From Flavobacterium amniphilum (GTDB lineage Bacteria; Bacteroidota; Bacteroidia; Flavobacteriales; Flavobacteriaceae): a DNA stretch of 64,000 bases. Of the stretch, positions 43,370 to 55,600 are shown in pieces. The notes below the pieces were generated by a model. That model was not told where the DNA came from. It ran no database searches and saw nothing but the letters and a program-made list of their open reading frames with translations. Where the stretch lies: positions 248,001-312,000 of the forward strand of contig NZ_JAMLJL010000001.1 in NCBI RefSeq assembly GCF_023634845.1. The letters are read 5' to 3'. The translations under genes were made by a program, and so were the position numbers. How positions within the stretch are numbered: the first letter of the stretch is position 1; every line of letters begins with the position of its first letter.

Positions 43370-44650
43370 ATGAAAAACTTATCTAACTTAAAATGGATTG
43401 CTCTATTTGTAGCCTTCGCTGCAAGTGCACAGCAGGAAAAAGGTATAATTGGTGCTAGCAACTGGTTAAACAACTGGACTGAATTTAACCCGAAAAAGGT
43501 TGAATACAATGAAACGAATCAGATTTTGTACGGAAAGATTACAACAAATACAACGTTGTTCAAGAAGAATACCTACTTGCTTCAAGGACCTGTATATGTA
43601 ACTAACGGAGCTACCCTTACCATTGAAGCAGGTACAGTTATCAAGGGTGATAATGCTACAAATGGTGCGTTAATCATTACTAAAGGTGCTAAGATAATGG
43701 CCGAAGGTACTGAAACTGACCCAATTGTATTCACATCTAACAGTGCTCAAAGAAAACCAGGTGACTGGGGAGGACTGGTAATCTTAGGTGATGCTCCAAT
43801 CAATAAATTCGGTGGTACAGCTTCTTTAAATTTTGAAGGAGATCCGTCACAAACAATTTATGGAGGAACAAATCCTACTGCCAGTTCAGGTGTTTTGAGA
43901 TTTTTAAGGGTAGAGTTTGCCGGAAAAAAAATCAAAGGATACAAAGATTACAATGCTGTATCTTTAGCAGCTGTTGGAAATAAAACAGTTATAGAAAATG
44001 TAATGTCTAGTTTTTCTGCGGGAAATGCCTTTGAAATCTTAGGTGGAGACCTTGCGATGAAAAATATGGTTACTTTACGTGCTACAGGAGATGATTTCAG
44101 ATTTTCTCAAGGTTCACAAACCAAATTAGACAATTCATTAGCTGTAAGACACTCATTTTCTTCAGGTTCAACAAGAGCTAGATGTTTGAATGTTAACTCT
44201 TACGAGAAAAAAGATGAAGCAGATTTCTCTAAAGCTTTAACCAATGTTGTTGCTACAAACTGTACATTAGTAAACTCTACTGATGATTTGAACAGAGATT
44301 TAGCAAGCGGATTAGTAAAAGAATCAGTTTATGTTGCTGAAAGCTCAGGACTTACTTTAAAGAAAAGTGTTATTTCAGGATTCAGCCCTGCTGTGGTTTT
44401 AGATGATGAAATCAAACCGGAAGCTGGAGGACTTAAAAAAATCAAGTTAGAGGAAATGTACTTCAATAACTGTAAGGGGAATATTTTTGTTGAAAACACT
44501 ACAAATAACGAAGATTTAGAAGATTACTACGGAAATCCACAGTTTGCTAATCTTTACGAAACTACTCCTAACACTGAGATGTTTATTGCTTGGGAAGCTA
44601 AAACACCTGACTACAGAGTTAAAATCGGTAAAATTACCGCTTCAAAATAA
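43370..44650 (+). CDS. Secreted beta-helix-like protein of the motility operon
   Basis: A 426-residue protein with a signal peptide (MKNLSNLKWIALFVAFAASA). The body has regular short strands (GPVYVTNGATLTIEAGTVIKGD, GALIITKGAKIMAEGTETDP, RKPGDWGGLVILGDAP), which suggests a right-handed beta-helix of about 300 residues. No catalytic motif is seen. It is probably the second early gene of the spr operon. A hairpin follows it (44665-44712). Confidence 0.75.
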   Translation: MKNLSNLKWIALFVAFAASAQQEKGIIGASNWLNNWTEFNPKKVEYNETNQILYGKITTNTTLFKKNTYLLQGPVYVTNGATLTIEAGTVIKGDNATNGALIITKGAKIMAEGTETDPIVFTSNSAQRKPGDWGGLVILGDAPINKFGGTASLNFEGDPSQTIYGGTNPTASSGVLRFLRVEFAGKKIKGYKDYNAVSLAAVGNKTVIENVMSSFSAGNAFEILGGDLAMKNMVTLRATGDDFRFSQGSQTKLDNSLAVRHSFSSGSTRARCLNVNSYEKKDEADFSKALTNVVATNCTLVNSTDDLNRDLASGLVKESVYVAESSGLTLKKSVISGFSPAVVLDDEIKPEAGGLKKIKLEEMYFNNCKGNIFVENTTNNEDLEDYYGNPQFANLYETTPNTEMFIAWEAKTPDYRVKIGKITASK

Positions 44651-44664
44651 TTTAGTATGATAAA

Positions 44665-44715
44665 CCAGAATCAATCCATTAAAGGGTAAAACTTTTAATG
44701 GATTTCTGGATTTTT
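44665..44715 (+). terminator. Hairpin between the beta-helix gene and sprC
   Basis: An 11-bp stem AATCCATTAAA/TTTAATGGATT extended by CCAGA/TCTGG after an internal loop, then ATTTTTATAC. It may act as a partial terminator inside the operon. Confidence 0.65.
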
Positions 44716-44772
44716 ATACAATAATATTTTCACTTTCTCGTTATAACAATCTTGTGTTAAGTAAAAGTTAAT

Positions 44773-46215
44773 ATGAAGAGAACTATACCATTTAAATTAA
44801 GGTTATTTTTGGCTCTGATTGTTCCGTTTTTTATACATGACGGGGCTTTCGCACAAATTAGCGCACCAACATATGCTTTTACAAAAATTTGTGCCAGTCC
44901 GGGCTTTAATACATATACGGTGAATTTCAGTTTTACCGGACCGAATACTTATACGTTAAAAATGTCCGATGCTTCGGGCAATTTTGCCAATCCAACCGGT
45001 ATCACAATTCTTTCATCACAAACAACCACAAGTCCTGGTAGTTTTACTTTTGCTGTTCCTACAACAGCATTAATGAGAGGTGAAGGTTTCAAATTAAGAG
45101 TCGTGGGCAGCTCACCGGCAATAAACGGGAGCATGTCTGCAGCATTTCCGGCTTATTACCAGCCATATGATCAGGAATTTTGGTTAAATGGAAAAGTAAT
45201 GAGTATACCAATGTGTTCTGGAAGTACTGTTACATTATCTATTGATGCAGCTGCACCTTCACCGGTTTCAATACCGAATATAGTATATAGATGGTATAGA
45301 AACGGTGTTCAAATTGCTAGCGGACCAAGTACTTCTTTAGTGGTTAATTCGCCTGGAGATTATCAATGTTTTATCGATTATGGATCCTGTTCTACTTTTG
45401 ATGTAGGACAAATTGAAAAATCACAAGTAATAACGGTTAACAATCAAACTAATACATCATTTACGTTGGTTTCAAGTATAGATCCGCCAAATGATATTTG
45501 TCCTTCAAATCCAACGATATTGAGTACCACACCTGGTTACAGTTACAAATGGTTCAGAAATGACATAGAAATAGCTGGAGCAACCGCTAATAGCTACTCA
45601 ACGGCTGTTACAGGTAGTTATAAAGTAGAAGTAGATCAAGGTTCTTGTTCCCCTAAGCTTTTTACTAACAGTATTCAGGTTAATGCTTTGGATTTTGATA
45701 TTAATTTTCCAGCCCTACAATCTCCGGATACAAATATCATTCAGGAAAATGAAACTTTTACAGTAACAGTTACTACTACCGCATCAAATCCAACTTATGA
45801 GTGGTATAACCCAGGTGGATTAACACCGATTAATACAACAGACACTTTTAGTACAAATCTCCCTATAGCTGGTGAGTATAAATTGGTTGTTAAACAAACC
45901 ACTGGATGTCAGTTTCCAAAACAAATATTTTTCAAAGTTAAAATTGGAGTTAACCCTACTAAAATTCCAAATACCATTAGCCCAAATAATGATGGAACAA
46001 ATGACTTATGGGAAATACCACAGGAATACCTAACTACAGAGCATGAGATTTTAATTACCAATGCTTTTGGAAAAGAGGTTCTTAAAGTCAAAAATTATCA
46101 AAACGATTGGCCCCAAAATGAAATTGAATTCAAGTCAGTAAATCCAATTTTCTACTATGTAATTTCTAAAGGAGGAAGCCCCGTTAAAAAAGGATCTATT
46201 ACAGTAATAAAGTAG
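44773..46215 (+). CDS. sprC: SprC: secreted gliding protein with gliding motility C-terminal domain
   Basis: A 480-residue secreted protein. After a signal (cut after AFAQ, about residue 28) come Ig-like beta domains (YRWYRNGVQIASGPSTSL, YKWFRNDIEIAGATANSY, YEWYNPGGLTPINTT, each with the FRNG-like strand) and a C-terminal gliding motility-associated domain (KIPNTISPNNDGTNDLWEIP, residues 390-480). Such a domain targets proteins to type IX secretion. The position just before SprD and SprB matches SprC, which is important but not essential for gliding in F. johnsoniae. It ends 1 bp before sprD. Confidence 0.85.
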   Translation: MKRTIPFKLRLFLALIVPFFIHDGAFAQISAPTYAFTKICASPGFNTYTVNFSFTGPNTYTLKMSDASGNFANPTGITILSSQTTTSPGSFTFAVPTTALMRGEGFKLRVVGSSPAINGSMSAAFPAYYQPYDQEFWLNGKVMSIPMCSGSTVTLSIDAAAPSPVSIPNIVYRWYRNGVQIASGPSTSLVVNSPGDYQCFIDYGSCSTFDVGQIEKSQVITVNNQTNTSFTLVSSIDPPNDICPSNPTILSTTPGYSYKWFRNDIEIAGATANSYSTAVTGSYKVEVDQGSCSPKLFTNSIQVNALDFDINFPALQSPDTNIIQENETFTVTVTTTASNPTYEWYNPGGLTPINTTDTFSTNLPIAGEYKLVVKQTTGCQFPKQIFFKVKIGVNPTKIPNTISPNNDGTNDLWEIPQEYLTTEHEILITNAFGKEVLKVKNYQNDWPQNEIEFKSVNPIFYYVISKGGSPVKKGSITVIK

Positions 46216-46216
46216 C

Positions 46217-49200
46217 ATGAAAAGAAGATTATTAGGTGTCTTATTGGTTTTTAGTTCGTTTGGTGTAGTATACGCCCAAACTGGCGATGGAGTGACTTCT
46301 TTTGATGTACCAGCTAAAAATTCGTTGAAATTCAATAAATTCTTAATTAACCCAACCTTCAGTTTTGTCAGGGAAGATGAATCATTTATTTCTTTTCTGA
46401 ATAAAAGACAATGGATGGGATTTGAAGATGCACCTACTTCTTATTTTTTCAGTTATTCAGGGCGATTCAGAGAGCAGAATGGTTTAGCTTTCGGTGCTTT
46501 CCAACGCAATTTCGGAGTTTTGACTTCATTTGGTGTTGTTGGAAACTTTGCACGCAACATTGAAATCAACCGTGATAGTAATTTTACTTTCGGATTGAAT
46601 TTGGCCTATGTAAACAGTGGTTTGAATGAAGGTAAAATCATTACAAACGAACCAGATCCGTCACTTCAGAATATTGCTAAGAATTCATTGATTTCTGTTA
46701 ATCCCGGTATCAATTACAGCACAGGAATGATTGATTTGGGACTTACAGCAAACAACATTTTTTACTACAATTTTAATAATTCCGGTATGGTTACCGATGA
46801 CCCGCTGAAAAGCATCTCAGGTCACGTGATGTATACTGGATATATGTACAATAACGGTTTTTTTGAAAATGCTAAATTTTCGACCATTTTAAGGGGTGAA
46901 ATGGCAAAAGACCAAACTATTTTCTCGGGATCAGTTTTATTTTATGCACCGAAAGGTGTCTGGGCACAAGCCGGATATAATTCGGTTTATGGTGTTTCCG
47001 GAGGTTTGGGAGTAGTCCTGGCTAAAAAAATATCCATTGGTTATACAGTGGAAAAAGGCTTGGGGAATTTTACGGATTTTGGTTTATCACATGAAATCAC
47101 GCTAGCTTATAAGCTTAAAGGATATGGTGATTATGAAGATTATAAACCTATTGTAAGAGCAACCAAGAAAACAAATCCGGCGGTTAAAGCAACACCGGTT
47201 AAGAAAAAATCACTTGCTGAACTTCAGAAAGAGCGTGAAGCGGCTTTAGCATTGAAAGCACAACAGGAGAAAGATCGCTTGGAAAGAGAAAGATTGCTTC
47301 GTGAAAAAGCATTGGCAGAAGCTAAAGCGAAACAGGAAGGAGCAGCAAGAATCAAAGCAGAACAAGAAAAAGCATTGGCAGAAGCCCGTGCTAAAGCCGA
47401 AGCTGAAGCAAGAGCAAAAGCCGAAGCTGATAAGAATAAAGCATTAACAGAAACTGAGCGTTTACGACGTGAAAAAGAAGCAGCTGAGAGAGCACGTCTT
47501 GAAGCTGAAGCAAGAGCAAAAGCTGAGGCAGCACGCAAAGCAGATGAAGCACGTCTTGCAGAACAGGCAAGATTAAAAGCTGAAAATGATGCACGTTTAG
47601 CGGCAGAAGCAAAAGCGAAAGCTGATGAGGCTGCAAAACTTAAAGCAGAAGCTGATGCGAAAGCAAAAGAAACAGCCGAAGCAGAACGTTTACGTAAAGA
47701 AAAAGCAGCAGCTGATGCAAAAGCAAAAGCTGATGAAGCAGCGAGACTGAAAGCTGAAAATGATGCACGTTTAGCGGCAGAAGCAAAAGCGAAAGCTGAT
47801 GAGGCTGCAAAACTTAAAGCAGAAGCTGATGCGAAAGCAAAAGAAACAGCCGAAGCAGAACGTTTACGTAAAGAAAAAGCAGCAGCTGATGCAAAAGCAA
47901 AAGCTGATGAAGCAGCGAGACTGAAAGCTGAAAATGATGCACGTTTAGCGGCAGAAGCAAAAGCGAAAGCTGATGAGGCTGCAAAACTTAAAGCAGAAGC
48001 TGATGCGAAAGCAAAAGAAACAGCCGAAGCAGAACGTTTACGTAAAGAAAAAGCAGCAGCTGATGCAAAAGCAAAAGCTGATGAAGCAGCGAGACTGAAA
48101 GCTGAAAATGATGCACGTTTAGCGGCAGAAGCAAAAGCGAAAGCTGATGAGGCTGCAAAACTTAAAGCCGAAGCTGATGCGAAAGCTAAAGCAACAGCAG
48201 ATGCTGAACGTTTACGTAAAGAGAAAGAGGTGGCAGATGCAAAAGCAAAAGCTGAAGAAGCGGCAAGGCTAAAAGCTGAAAATGACGCACGTTTAGCGGC
48301 TGAAGCTAAGGCTAAGGCAGATGAAGCAGCAAGATTAAAAGCAGAGACTGAAGCAAGAGCGAAAGAAGAAGCAGCAAGACTTAAAGCTGAAAACGAGGCT
48401 CGTTTAGCGGCTGAAGCAAAAGCGAAAGCGGATGAAGCAGCTCGTTTAAAAGCAGAAGCTGATGCAAAAGCAAAAGCAGATGAAGAAGCTGAGCGTTTAC
48501 GTAAAGAGAAGGAAGCTGCAGATGCAAAAGCTAAGGCAGATGAAGCAGCTCGTTTAAAAGCAGAGACTGATGCAAAAGCAAAAGCAGATGCAGAAGCTGA
48601 ACGTTTACGTAAAGAGAAGGAAGATGCGGAAAGAGCTAAACGAGAAGCAGCTAAGACAGCTGAAGATAAAGAAATTGACAATTTAACACAGGTAATCGAC
48701 GACTCTAAGAAAATACAGACTGAAAACGTAGATAAATTTAAGTCTATGGTTGATGCTAAACAACGTGAATTATTAGAGTTGAGAAAAGAAAACGACTTGT
48801 CTGAACAAGGAGTTGTAACACAGCCTAAAGAAGTAGAATTCCAAAGTTCAGCAGCAGCGAACAGAGCAATTGAAAGCTTGAAAGCTGAAATTGCACAAAG
48901 CACACAGGAACAGGATCGTTTCATCAAAGAGTTTGAAACTTTGGCAGCAGCAAGACTGAAAACAGTTCCAAGCAAAAACGATTTGGTTAATAAAAACTAT
49001 GCAGAAGCATTGGCTAAATTAAAAGCTGAAAAATCGGTTACAGACAGACAAAATGCTGAATTGTTATCAAGATTGGATCAAATTAAAGCGGATATCGAGG
49101 TTGAGAAAAAACGTAGAATCAAACGTGCTCAATTCGACAGTAATCAAGACAAGTACTTGAAAGACAGAGCGTCTCTGAAACAAATTAAAGAGACAACGTC

Positions 49201-49531
49201 GCCAACTGGACAAACTTTCAAACCGGAAGATTTCAACTATGGTGACGAAGATCAGGCAAATATGCAGATTGTTAAGAATGTAGAAAATATAGAACCTGGA
49301 TTCTATCTGGTATTAGCAGTTCACAAAGATCCTGCTAAACGTGATGAATTCCTGAGAAAGGCAATTCAGGCTGGTCAAACCAATATAGATTTCTTCTACA
49401 ATGTAGCGACGAGTTCATACTATATCTACTATCAGAAATTTGATGAAATTGGCGATGCCAATACAGCAATGGGAACTAAAGGAAACAAACCATTTAACGG
49501 AAAAATGGTAGTTGTTAAAGTTGAAAAATAA
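46217..49531 (+). CDS. sprD: SprD: PorP/SprF-like barrel fused to long coiled coil and SPOR-like end
   Basis: A 1104-residue protein. Residues 1-310 match the PorP/SprF type IX secretion membrane protein family (signal cut after VYAQ, then a barrel). A basic linker leads to about 490 residues of Ala/Lys/Glu-rich coiled coil (about 335-820), which includes three exact 58-residue repeats (47579-48100). The last 95 residues (GFYLVLAVHKDPAKRDEFLRK...YYIYYQKFDEIGDA) look like a SPOR fold, which binds denuded peptidoglycan. The protein could thus tie the outer-membrane barrel to the cell wall, but this is inference. It lies 107 bp before sprB. Confidence 0.82.
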   Translation: MKRRLLGVLLVFSSFGVVYAQTGDGVTSFDVPAKNSLKFNKFLINPTFSFVREDESFISFLNKRQWMGFEDAPTSYFFSYSGRFREQNGLAFGAFQRNFGVLTSFGVVGNFARNIEINRDSNFTFGLNLAYVNSGLNEGKIITNEPDPSLQNIAKNSLISVNPGINYSTGMIDLGLTANNIFYYNFNNSGMVTDDPLKSISGHVMYTGYMYNNGFFENAKFSTILRGEMAKDQTIFSGSVLFYAPKGVWAQAGYNSVYGVSGGLGVVLAKKISIGYTVEKGLGNFTDFGLSHEITLAYKLKGYGDYEDYKPIVRATKKTNPAVKATPVKKKSLAELQKEREAALALKAQQEKDRLERERLLREKALAEAKAKQEGAARIKAEQEKALAEARAKAEAEARAKAEADKNKALTETERLRREKEAAERARLEAEARAKAEAARKADEARLAEQARLKAENDARLAAEAKAKADEAAKLKAEADAKAKETAEAERLRKEKAAADAKAKADEAARLKAENDARLAAEAKAKADEAAKLKAEADAKAKETAEAERLRKEKAAADAKAKADEAARLKAENDARLAAEAKAKADEAAKLKAEADAKAKETAEAERLRKEKAAADAKAKADEAARLKAENDARLAAEAKAKADEAAKLKAEADAKAKATADAERLRKEKEVADAKAKAEEAARLKAENDARLAAEAKAKADEAARLKAETEARAKEEAARLKAENEARLAAEAKAKADEAARLKAEADAKAKADEEAERLRKEKEAADAKAKADEAARLKAETDAKAKADAEAERLRKEKEDAERAKREAAKTAEDKEIDNLTQVIDDSKKIQTENVDKFKSMVDAKQRELLELRKENDLSEQGVVTQPKEVEFQSSAAANRAIESLKAEIAQSTQEQDRFIKEFETLAAARLKTVPSKNDLVNKNYAEALAKLKAEKSVTDRQNAELLSRLDQIKADIEVEKKRRIKRAQFDSNQDKYLKDRASLKQIKETTSPTGQTFKPEDFNYGDEDQANMQIVKNVENIEPGFYLVLAVHKDPAKRDEFLRKAIQAGQTNIDFFYNVATSSYYIYYQKFDEIGDANTAMGTKGNKPFNGKMVVVKVEK
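47579..48165. repeat. Exact 174-bp tandem repeat in sprD
   Basis: Copies begin at 47579, 47753 and 47927 and are identical over 174 bp. A fourth begins at 48101 and stays identical for about 65 bp. The unit encodes 58 residues of coiled coil, so gain or loss of units keeps the frame. Confidence 0.92.
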
Positions 49532-49638
49532 TAAGTAAATTCGTTAAGGACCATGCATAATATCGATTTTATATTCTTAAAGAAATGTTAACTGACCAAA
49601 ATTGAATACCTTTATTAAATAAAGAAAAACCTAGCCCT

Positions 49639-52600
49639 ATGAAGTTAAAAATCTACTCACTGTTGACCGTGCTACTGCTCTTTTGCAGTTCGGTCGTTGC
49701 ACAAAATTTAAAGCCGTTCACGCCCCGGTTTGACCAGGATTTGAAGGGAGATATTTTATTGATTGGAAATAATACGATCAATAGAACTACTTCAAGTAAT
49801 GGTCCCAACGTCGCCTATAACGGAACCGGACAAAACGGAAGTGCCACAATGGCCTATATCGATATCGATTCAGATGCTTCTACTTTTAGTTCAAGCAGCG
49901 CCGATTTGACAATACCACCTACAAGTGCAAGCTGTTACCGCATCAGGTATGCAGGTTTGTATTGGGCAGGTATTTTGCAGAGCAACACCCGTACTGGAAT
50001 CGATCAGGTTAAATTGAAACTGCCCGGATCTTCCACGTATACCAATATAACGGGAACGATTGTTCATGATGATCCTAGTGCACCTATCGGTACTGATCAG
50101 AATAAAGTGTATGCATGTTATTACGATATAACTTCTCTTGTGACAGGGCTAGCAAATCCACAAGGAACATATACCGTAGCAAACGTAATGTCAAGTACAG
50201 GAAGTAATGGAGGGACCGGATTAAGTGCTGGTTGGTCCATTTTTATTGTTTATGAAGATCCTCTTTTGCCGGCTAAATCGATTGTTTCCTTCGACGGATT
50301 CAGTGGAATTGGCGGAGCGACTACTCTAGATATCCCAATTACTGGATTTAGAACTATTCCTGCCGGACCTGTAAGAGCAAAATTTGCTTTTTCATGTTTG
50401 GAAGGGGATTACGATATTACAGGAGACTACCTTAGAATTAATGGTAACACAATTTCAACAGTAGCAGGTACAAGACCCAGAACAACCACTAACTTCTTTA
50501 ACAGTACCATAACTGATGTAAATGGTATTGCTGCTTCGAGAAATCCGGCCAGTGATAATACGTTGGGATTTGATGCCGGAATTGTAACAAATTTTAACCC
50601 AGGAAACTCCGTATTGGGTAATAATGCTACTTCAGCTACTATCCGATTGGGAAGTACGCAAGACGTTTATTTTTATTTCTTCAACGCTTTTGCCGTAGAT
50701 ATTATTGAACCTCAGATTGTATTGACCAAAACAGTTGAAGACAGTGCCGGAAATCCAATACCTGACGGATCTGCTGTTAACTTAGGACAATACCTTACTT
50801 ATGTCATCGGTTTTCAGAATATTGGAAATGACGATGCTACTAACGTTACAATCCGTGACGTTTTACCTGTTAATATCATTTACAATCACCCTACTGATTT
50901 AATTTTACCTCCGGGAGTTACTGTAGCTTCTTACAATGCCGGAACAAGAGAGATTAGATTTAATGTAGATCCGACGATTGTAAACGTTGGTGATCCAAGA
51001 AGTGTAATAAGAATCAGGGTTCGTGTAGTTGAAAACTGTTATGAATTAGTTGATGCTTGTGAAAACAGAATTATTAATCAGGCTTTCGCAAGTTACCAAG
51101 GTGTTATCAATACAACTCCTGTTACTGATGACCCGAGTTTATCAACTTTTACAGCTTGTAACTTAGGAACTCCTTCACCTACTAACTTTATCGGTAATAT
51201 TGATGACTGTGTGTTTTCACAAAATGTAATTCTTTGTGGAAACAGCGTGCAGTTAACAGCGCCAAACGGATATACAACTTATACTTGGAGCGGACCTGGT
51301 CCGGTATCACCTCCCGGAGGACAAACAGTTACAGTAACCCAACCGGGAACATATACTGTTTTATGTAATGCTCCGGATCCATGTATCGATATTCCAATTA
51401 CTTTCAACGTAATTACTTTTGGTACTGGTGTAACAAATCCGGTTATTCCTTATGCAGATGAAATCGTTATTTGTCCGAATGATGGAGTACAGTTACCTTA
51501 TATATATTTATGTGGTGCTACTGATACACAAACCATCACAACAAATATTGCTGATGCAACTTCAATCGAATGGTACCAACTGACAAGTCCTTGTAATTCG
51601 GGTCTTCCGGTTACTTGTGCAAATACTAATCCTGCATGTAACTCATCCTGGACTAGTATTTTCACCGGACCATCCTATACTGTAACTGCAGCCGGACAAT
51701 ATAAGATTATCATTAGATATCCGGGGAACTGTACAAGTGTTTTCTATTTTAACGTTTCCCAAAACTTACTGAATCCTCAGGTAGTTGCTACAGATATTAT
51801 ATGTACTACGCCGGGTTGTATAACTGTGAATAATGTTCCTTCTTCAGGATATGAATTCAGTTTATCAACACCTGCTGGAGCAGCAACAGGAGTTTGGCAA
51901 GCAAGTAATGTATTCTGTAATATCACTGTTGCAGGAAATTACACTGTGTTTATCAGACAAACAGGATTTACTAACGGATGTTTATTCTCTGTACCAAATA
52001 TTCAGGTTCGTCAAAGAAACTTTACGGTTACTGCTAACGTTACCCAACCGTTATGTTTTGGTGACAGAGGAAGTATTACATTAGGTATTAATGACGTAAA
52101 CCCTCAATATTATTTTGAATTGCATTCAGGTGCAAGTCCGGCCGGACCTTTAGTTGCCAGCGCTGGGCCTCAAGCTTCGAATACTTATACATTCCCGAAT
52201 TTAACTCCGGGACAAACTTATACATGGGTAGTAAGAACAGATAATGGATGTACACAAAATGCTACATTCACTATTAATAATCCTACCCAATTAGTTGCTA
52301 CATCAGCTTTAACAAGACCATTGTCTTGTAATCCGGGTGAAATTACTATTAATGTAACCGGAGGAACACCTCCATATGCATATTATGTAAATACTACACC
52401 TCCGGCAGGTGCTTTCCAAACAACTAATACCGTAACGGTTAGTACGCCAGGAACCTACACAACAACTGTTGTTGATGCAAATAACTGTCAGGCAGTTACG
52501 ACAATAGTTGTAAATCAGGTACAACCTCCTGTTTATACGGTAGCATCAACAAATATTTTATGTAATGGTGCAAACAACGGAACCATTACTTTCAATGTTA

Positions 52601-55600
52601 CTAACGCTAATGGTAATGCACTTCAGTACAGTATCAATAATGGTACAACTTGGTCTAACTCAAATGTATTCACCGGATTAGGTGTTGGAACATATACAGC
52701 AGTTGTTCAATACACAACTGGAACAGCAGTATGTACTACTACTCCACAAACAGTAACTATTTCAGAACCGGCTAATCCATTGATTGCATCAGGCGGAGTT
52801 GCAGCGGTAGCATGTGACACTAACGGAGGTAACGGTATTGTAAGAATTACTAACGTACAAGGTGGAACTCCATATCCGGCACCAAACTTATACCAGTATA
52901 ATTTTGGGTCTGGTTATCAAAATTCGAATCAGGCTAATTTACCTCCTGGGACTTATACAATTTCAGTTAGAGATGCTAACCTTTGTGAGTATTTCATGAC
53001 GGTAACTCTTGATCCTATTCCTGCTGCACCAACTATTACTGTTAGTAACCCATCTTACAATTGTGATGGAACATCAACATCAACAGTAACAGTAAATAAT
53101 GCCGGTAGCAGTTATACTTATACATATTCTATTAATCCACCTTTGGTTCCGCCACATGATCCAAATTCAAATGTATTTACTAACGTACCATGTGGAAATC
53201 CAACAGTTACGGTTAATTATACATTGGTGTCACCTCCTACTTTCAGTAATCTTTTAAGAGAAGATTTCGGTCAGGGAGACGATACCACTTCACCAGGTAT
53301 CAATACTAACTATTGCTTTGAAAGACAAATTAATAGTGCAGCAAGCTGGTGTAGAGGAAGTGCACAAATTAACGATGGTGACTACTCTGTAACAAAACGA
53401 ATTTTATTTCCTTTTGGGGCATGGCATAATTATGCTGACCATACTTCAAATGGAGCAAACCCTAATGGAAGATTTTTAGCAATTAATATTGGTGGTGTTG
53501 CAGGTGTTGGCGGTATTTTATATACAAAGCCAATCAATGACATCATCCCTAATCAGGATATTAGAGTTTCATTATGGGCAGGAAATTTGCTTCGAATTGA
53601 TCCTTCAAATACACAAAGTCCGCCGAATTTAACAATTCAGTTGGTTAGAAATCTTGGCTTACCGACAGAAACAATTATTGCAACAGCAAATACAGGAGAT
53701 ATACCTAAATCAAATACGTGGTTAAACTATAATGTATCTTTAAATCCAGGTGCTAACACAAGTTTGAGCTTTGTTATCAGATCAAATATCGCTGTCACTA
53801 GTGGTAATGATGTGGTTATTGATGATATTGAGGTTTATCAGTTACCGGTTGCTTGTTTGACTACAAGAACTTTTCCTTTAAATTTACCTTGTAATCAGGC
53901 ATTTTCAGCGCAAATTGTTGGTCACAGAGATGTGTCTTGTGCAGGATTGAATGATGGAACAATTACAATAGCTGCTCAAAATTATGGATCAGTTGGTTAT
54001 CAATATTCAATGGATAATGGAGTAACATGGTCAACAGCACAATTGACATCACCAATTACTGTGAATGTACCGGCTGGTTATCCGGGACATGTATTGGTTA
54101 GATATGCCAGTGTACCTCCTGTAGCATCATGTAGTTTTACATTACCGCAAGTTATATCGACTCCAGCACCATTAGTTGCAAGCGCAACTGCTGGACCTGC
54201 TACTTGTTCTTCTAATGCTATTGTTACTGCTACTGCAGTAGGTGGTACACCTGCTTATAGCTATCAATTATCAGGTACAACTGCACTTGGAGCACCATAT
54301 ACAGTTGCATACCAGTCATCAGGGACATTTACAAACGTGCCTCCGGGAACTTATACGGTTACCGTTAGGGATGCAAATGGATGTACTGATCCAACAGATT
54401 CAACACTTACCATAACAGCTCCTGCTTCACCAACATTAACTTTAAATGCAACATCGGACTTCTGTTATGATGGAACTAATGCTGCAACACTTATAGTTAC
54501 AGCTGCAAATGGAGTTGCCCCATATGAATTCAGTATCAATGGGGGAGCGTTTGTACCAAGTAATACACCAACTAACCAACATACATTTAATGGTTTAACA
54601 CCTGGTACATATACAATAGCTGTAAGAGATGCTTACGGTTGTACTAATGCAGCTGCATTTACCCAAACAATTAATCCTCAGTTAACAATTAATGCTGTAT
54701 TAACTAAGGATTTTGATTGTACGGCTTCACCTAATGGTACAATTTCTGTTACAACTGCAGGAGGTTATCCTGGTTATACTTATCAGGTAAATTACAATGG
54801 CGGAGGTTATGTTGCCATAGCACCGGCTCCGGCAGGTAATCCATTTACTTATTCTGTTCCTGTTGCAAATCCGGGAACGTATCAATTCCAAGTGACTGAT
54901 ACAAGAGGCTGTATTGCTTCTTCGGGAGTGATTACTATTCCTGCTCGAGTTAATCCTACAGCTACTCATACAGTAACAAATGTTACTTGTAATGGTCTTT
55001 CAAATGGAAGTGTTACTATAACACCTTCATCAGGAACAGCCCCTTACCAAATCAGCTTCAACGGAAGTCCTTTCACAGCTACCACTACATATAGCGGATT
55101 AGCTGCAGGTACTTATAACTATATTGTACGTGATGCAAAACAATGTACTTTCAATGGTTCAGTAACAATTACTCAACCAACTGCAATAACTGTTTCTGCA
55201 ACATTGACAACGCAGTATACTTGTACTTCGAATGGTGTAATTACGGTTACTGCTTCAGGTGGTACTGGCGTACTTTCATACAGTATAAACGGTGTAACAT
55301 TTCAAGCATCTAACTTATTTTCTGTAAGTAGCGCAGGAACATACACTATAACTGTTAGGGATGCAAATGGATGTACAGCGACAACAACTGTTACTGTAAC
55401 AGCATTAACACCTCCTACAGATATTACATTCAGTGCAACTCCGGTAACTTGTACATCTGGAAATACATCTAATGTAACATTAACTGTTACAGGTGGTGCA
55501 ACACCGATGACTTTCCAAATTATTGCACCATTTGTTGGTGGAATTCAGGCAAGTAATTTACCACCTAACCGTCATGTATATAACAATCTTGCACCTGGTA

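Noticed and set aside
47579-48165. CRISPR-like repeat array
   Set aside because: Repeat units are 174 bp, without spacers, and encode protein.
47224-48975. A 583-codon open frame on the minus strand, rich in Ser, Ala and Phe
   Set aside because: It is the mirror of the Ala/Lys/Glu coiled-coil repeat of sprD. The composition is a by-product of GCN/AAR codons read backwards; there is no start signal or domain.
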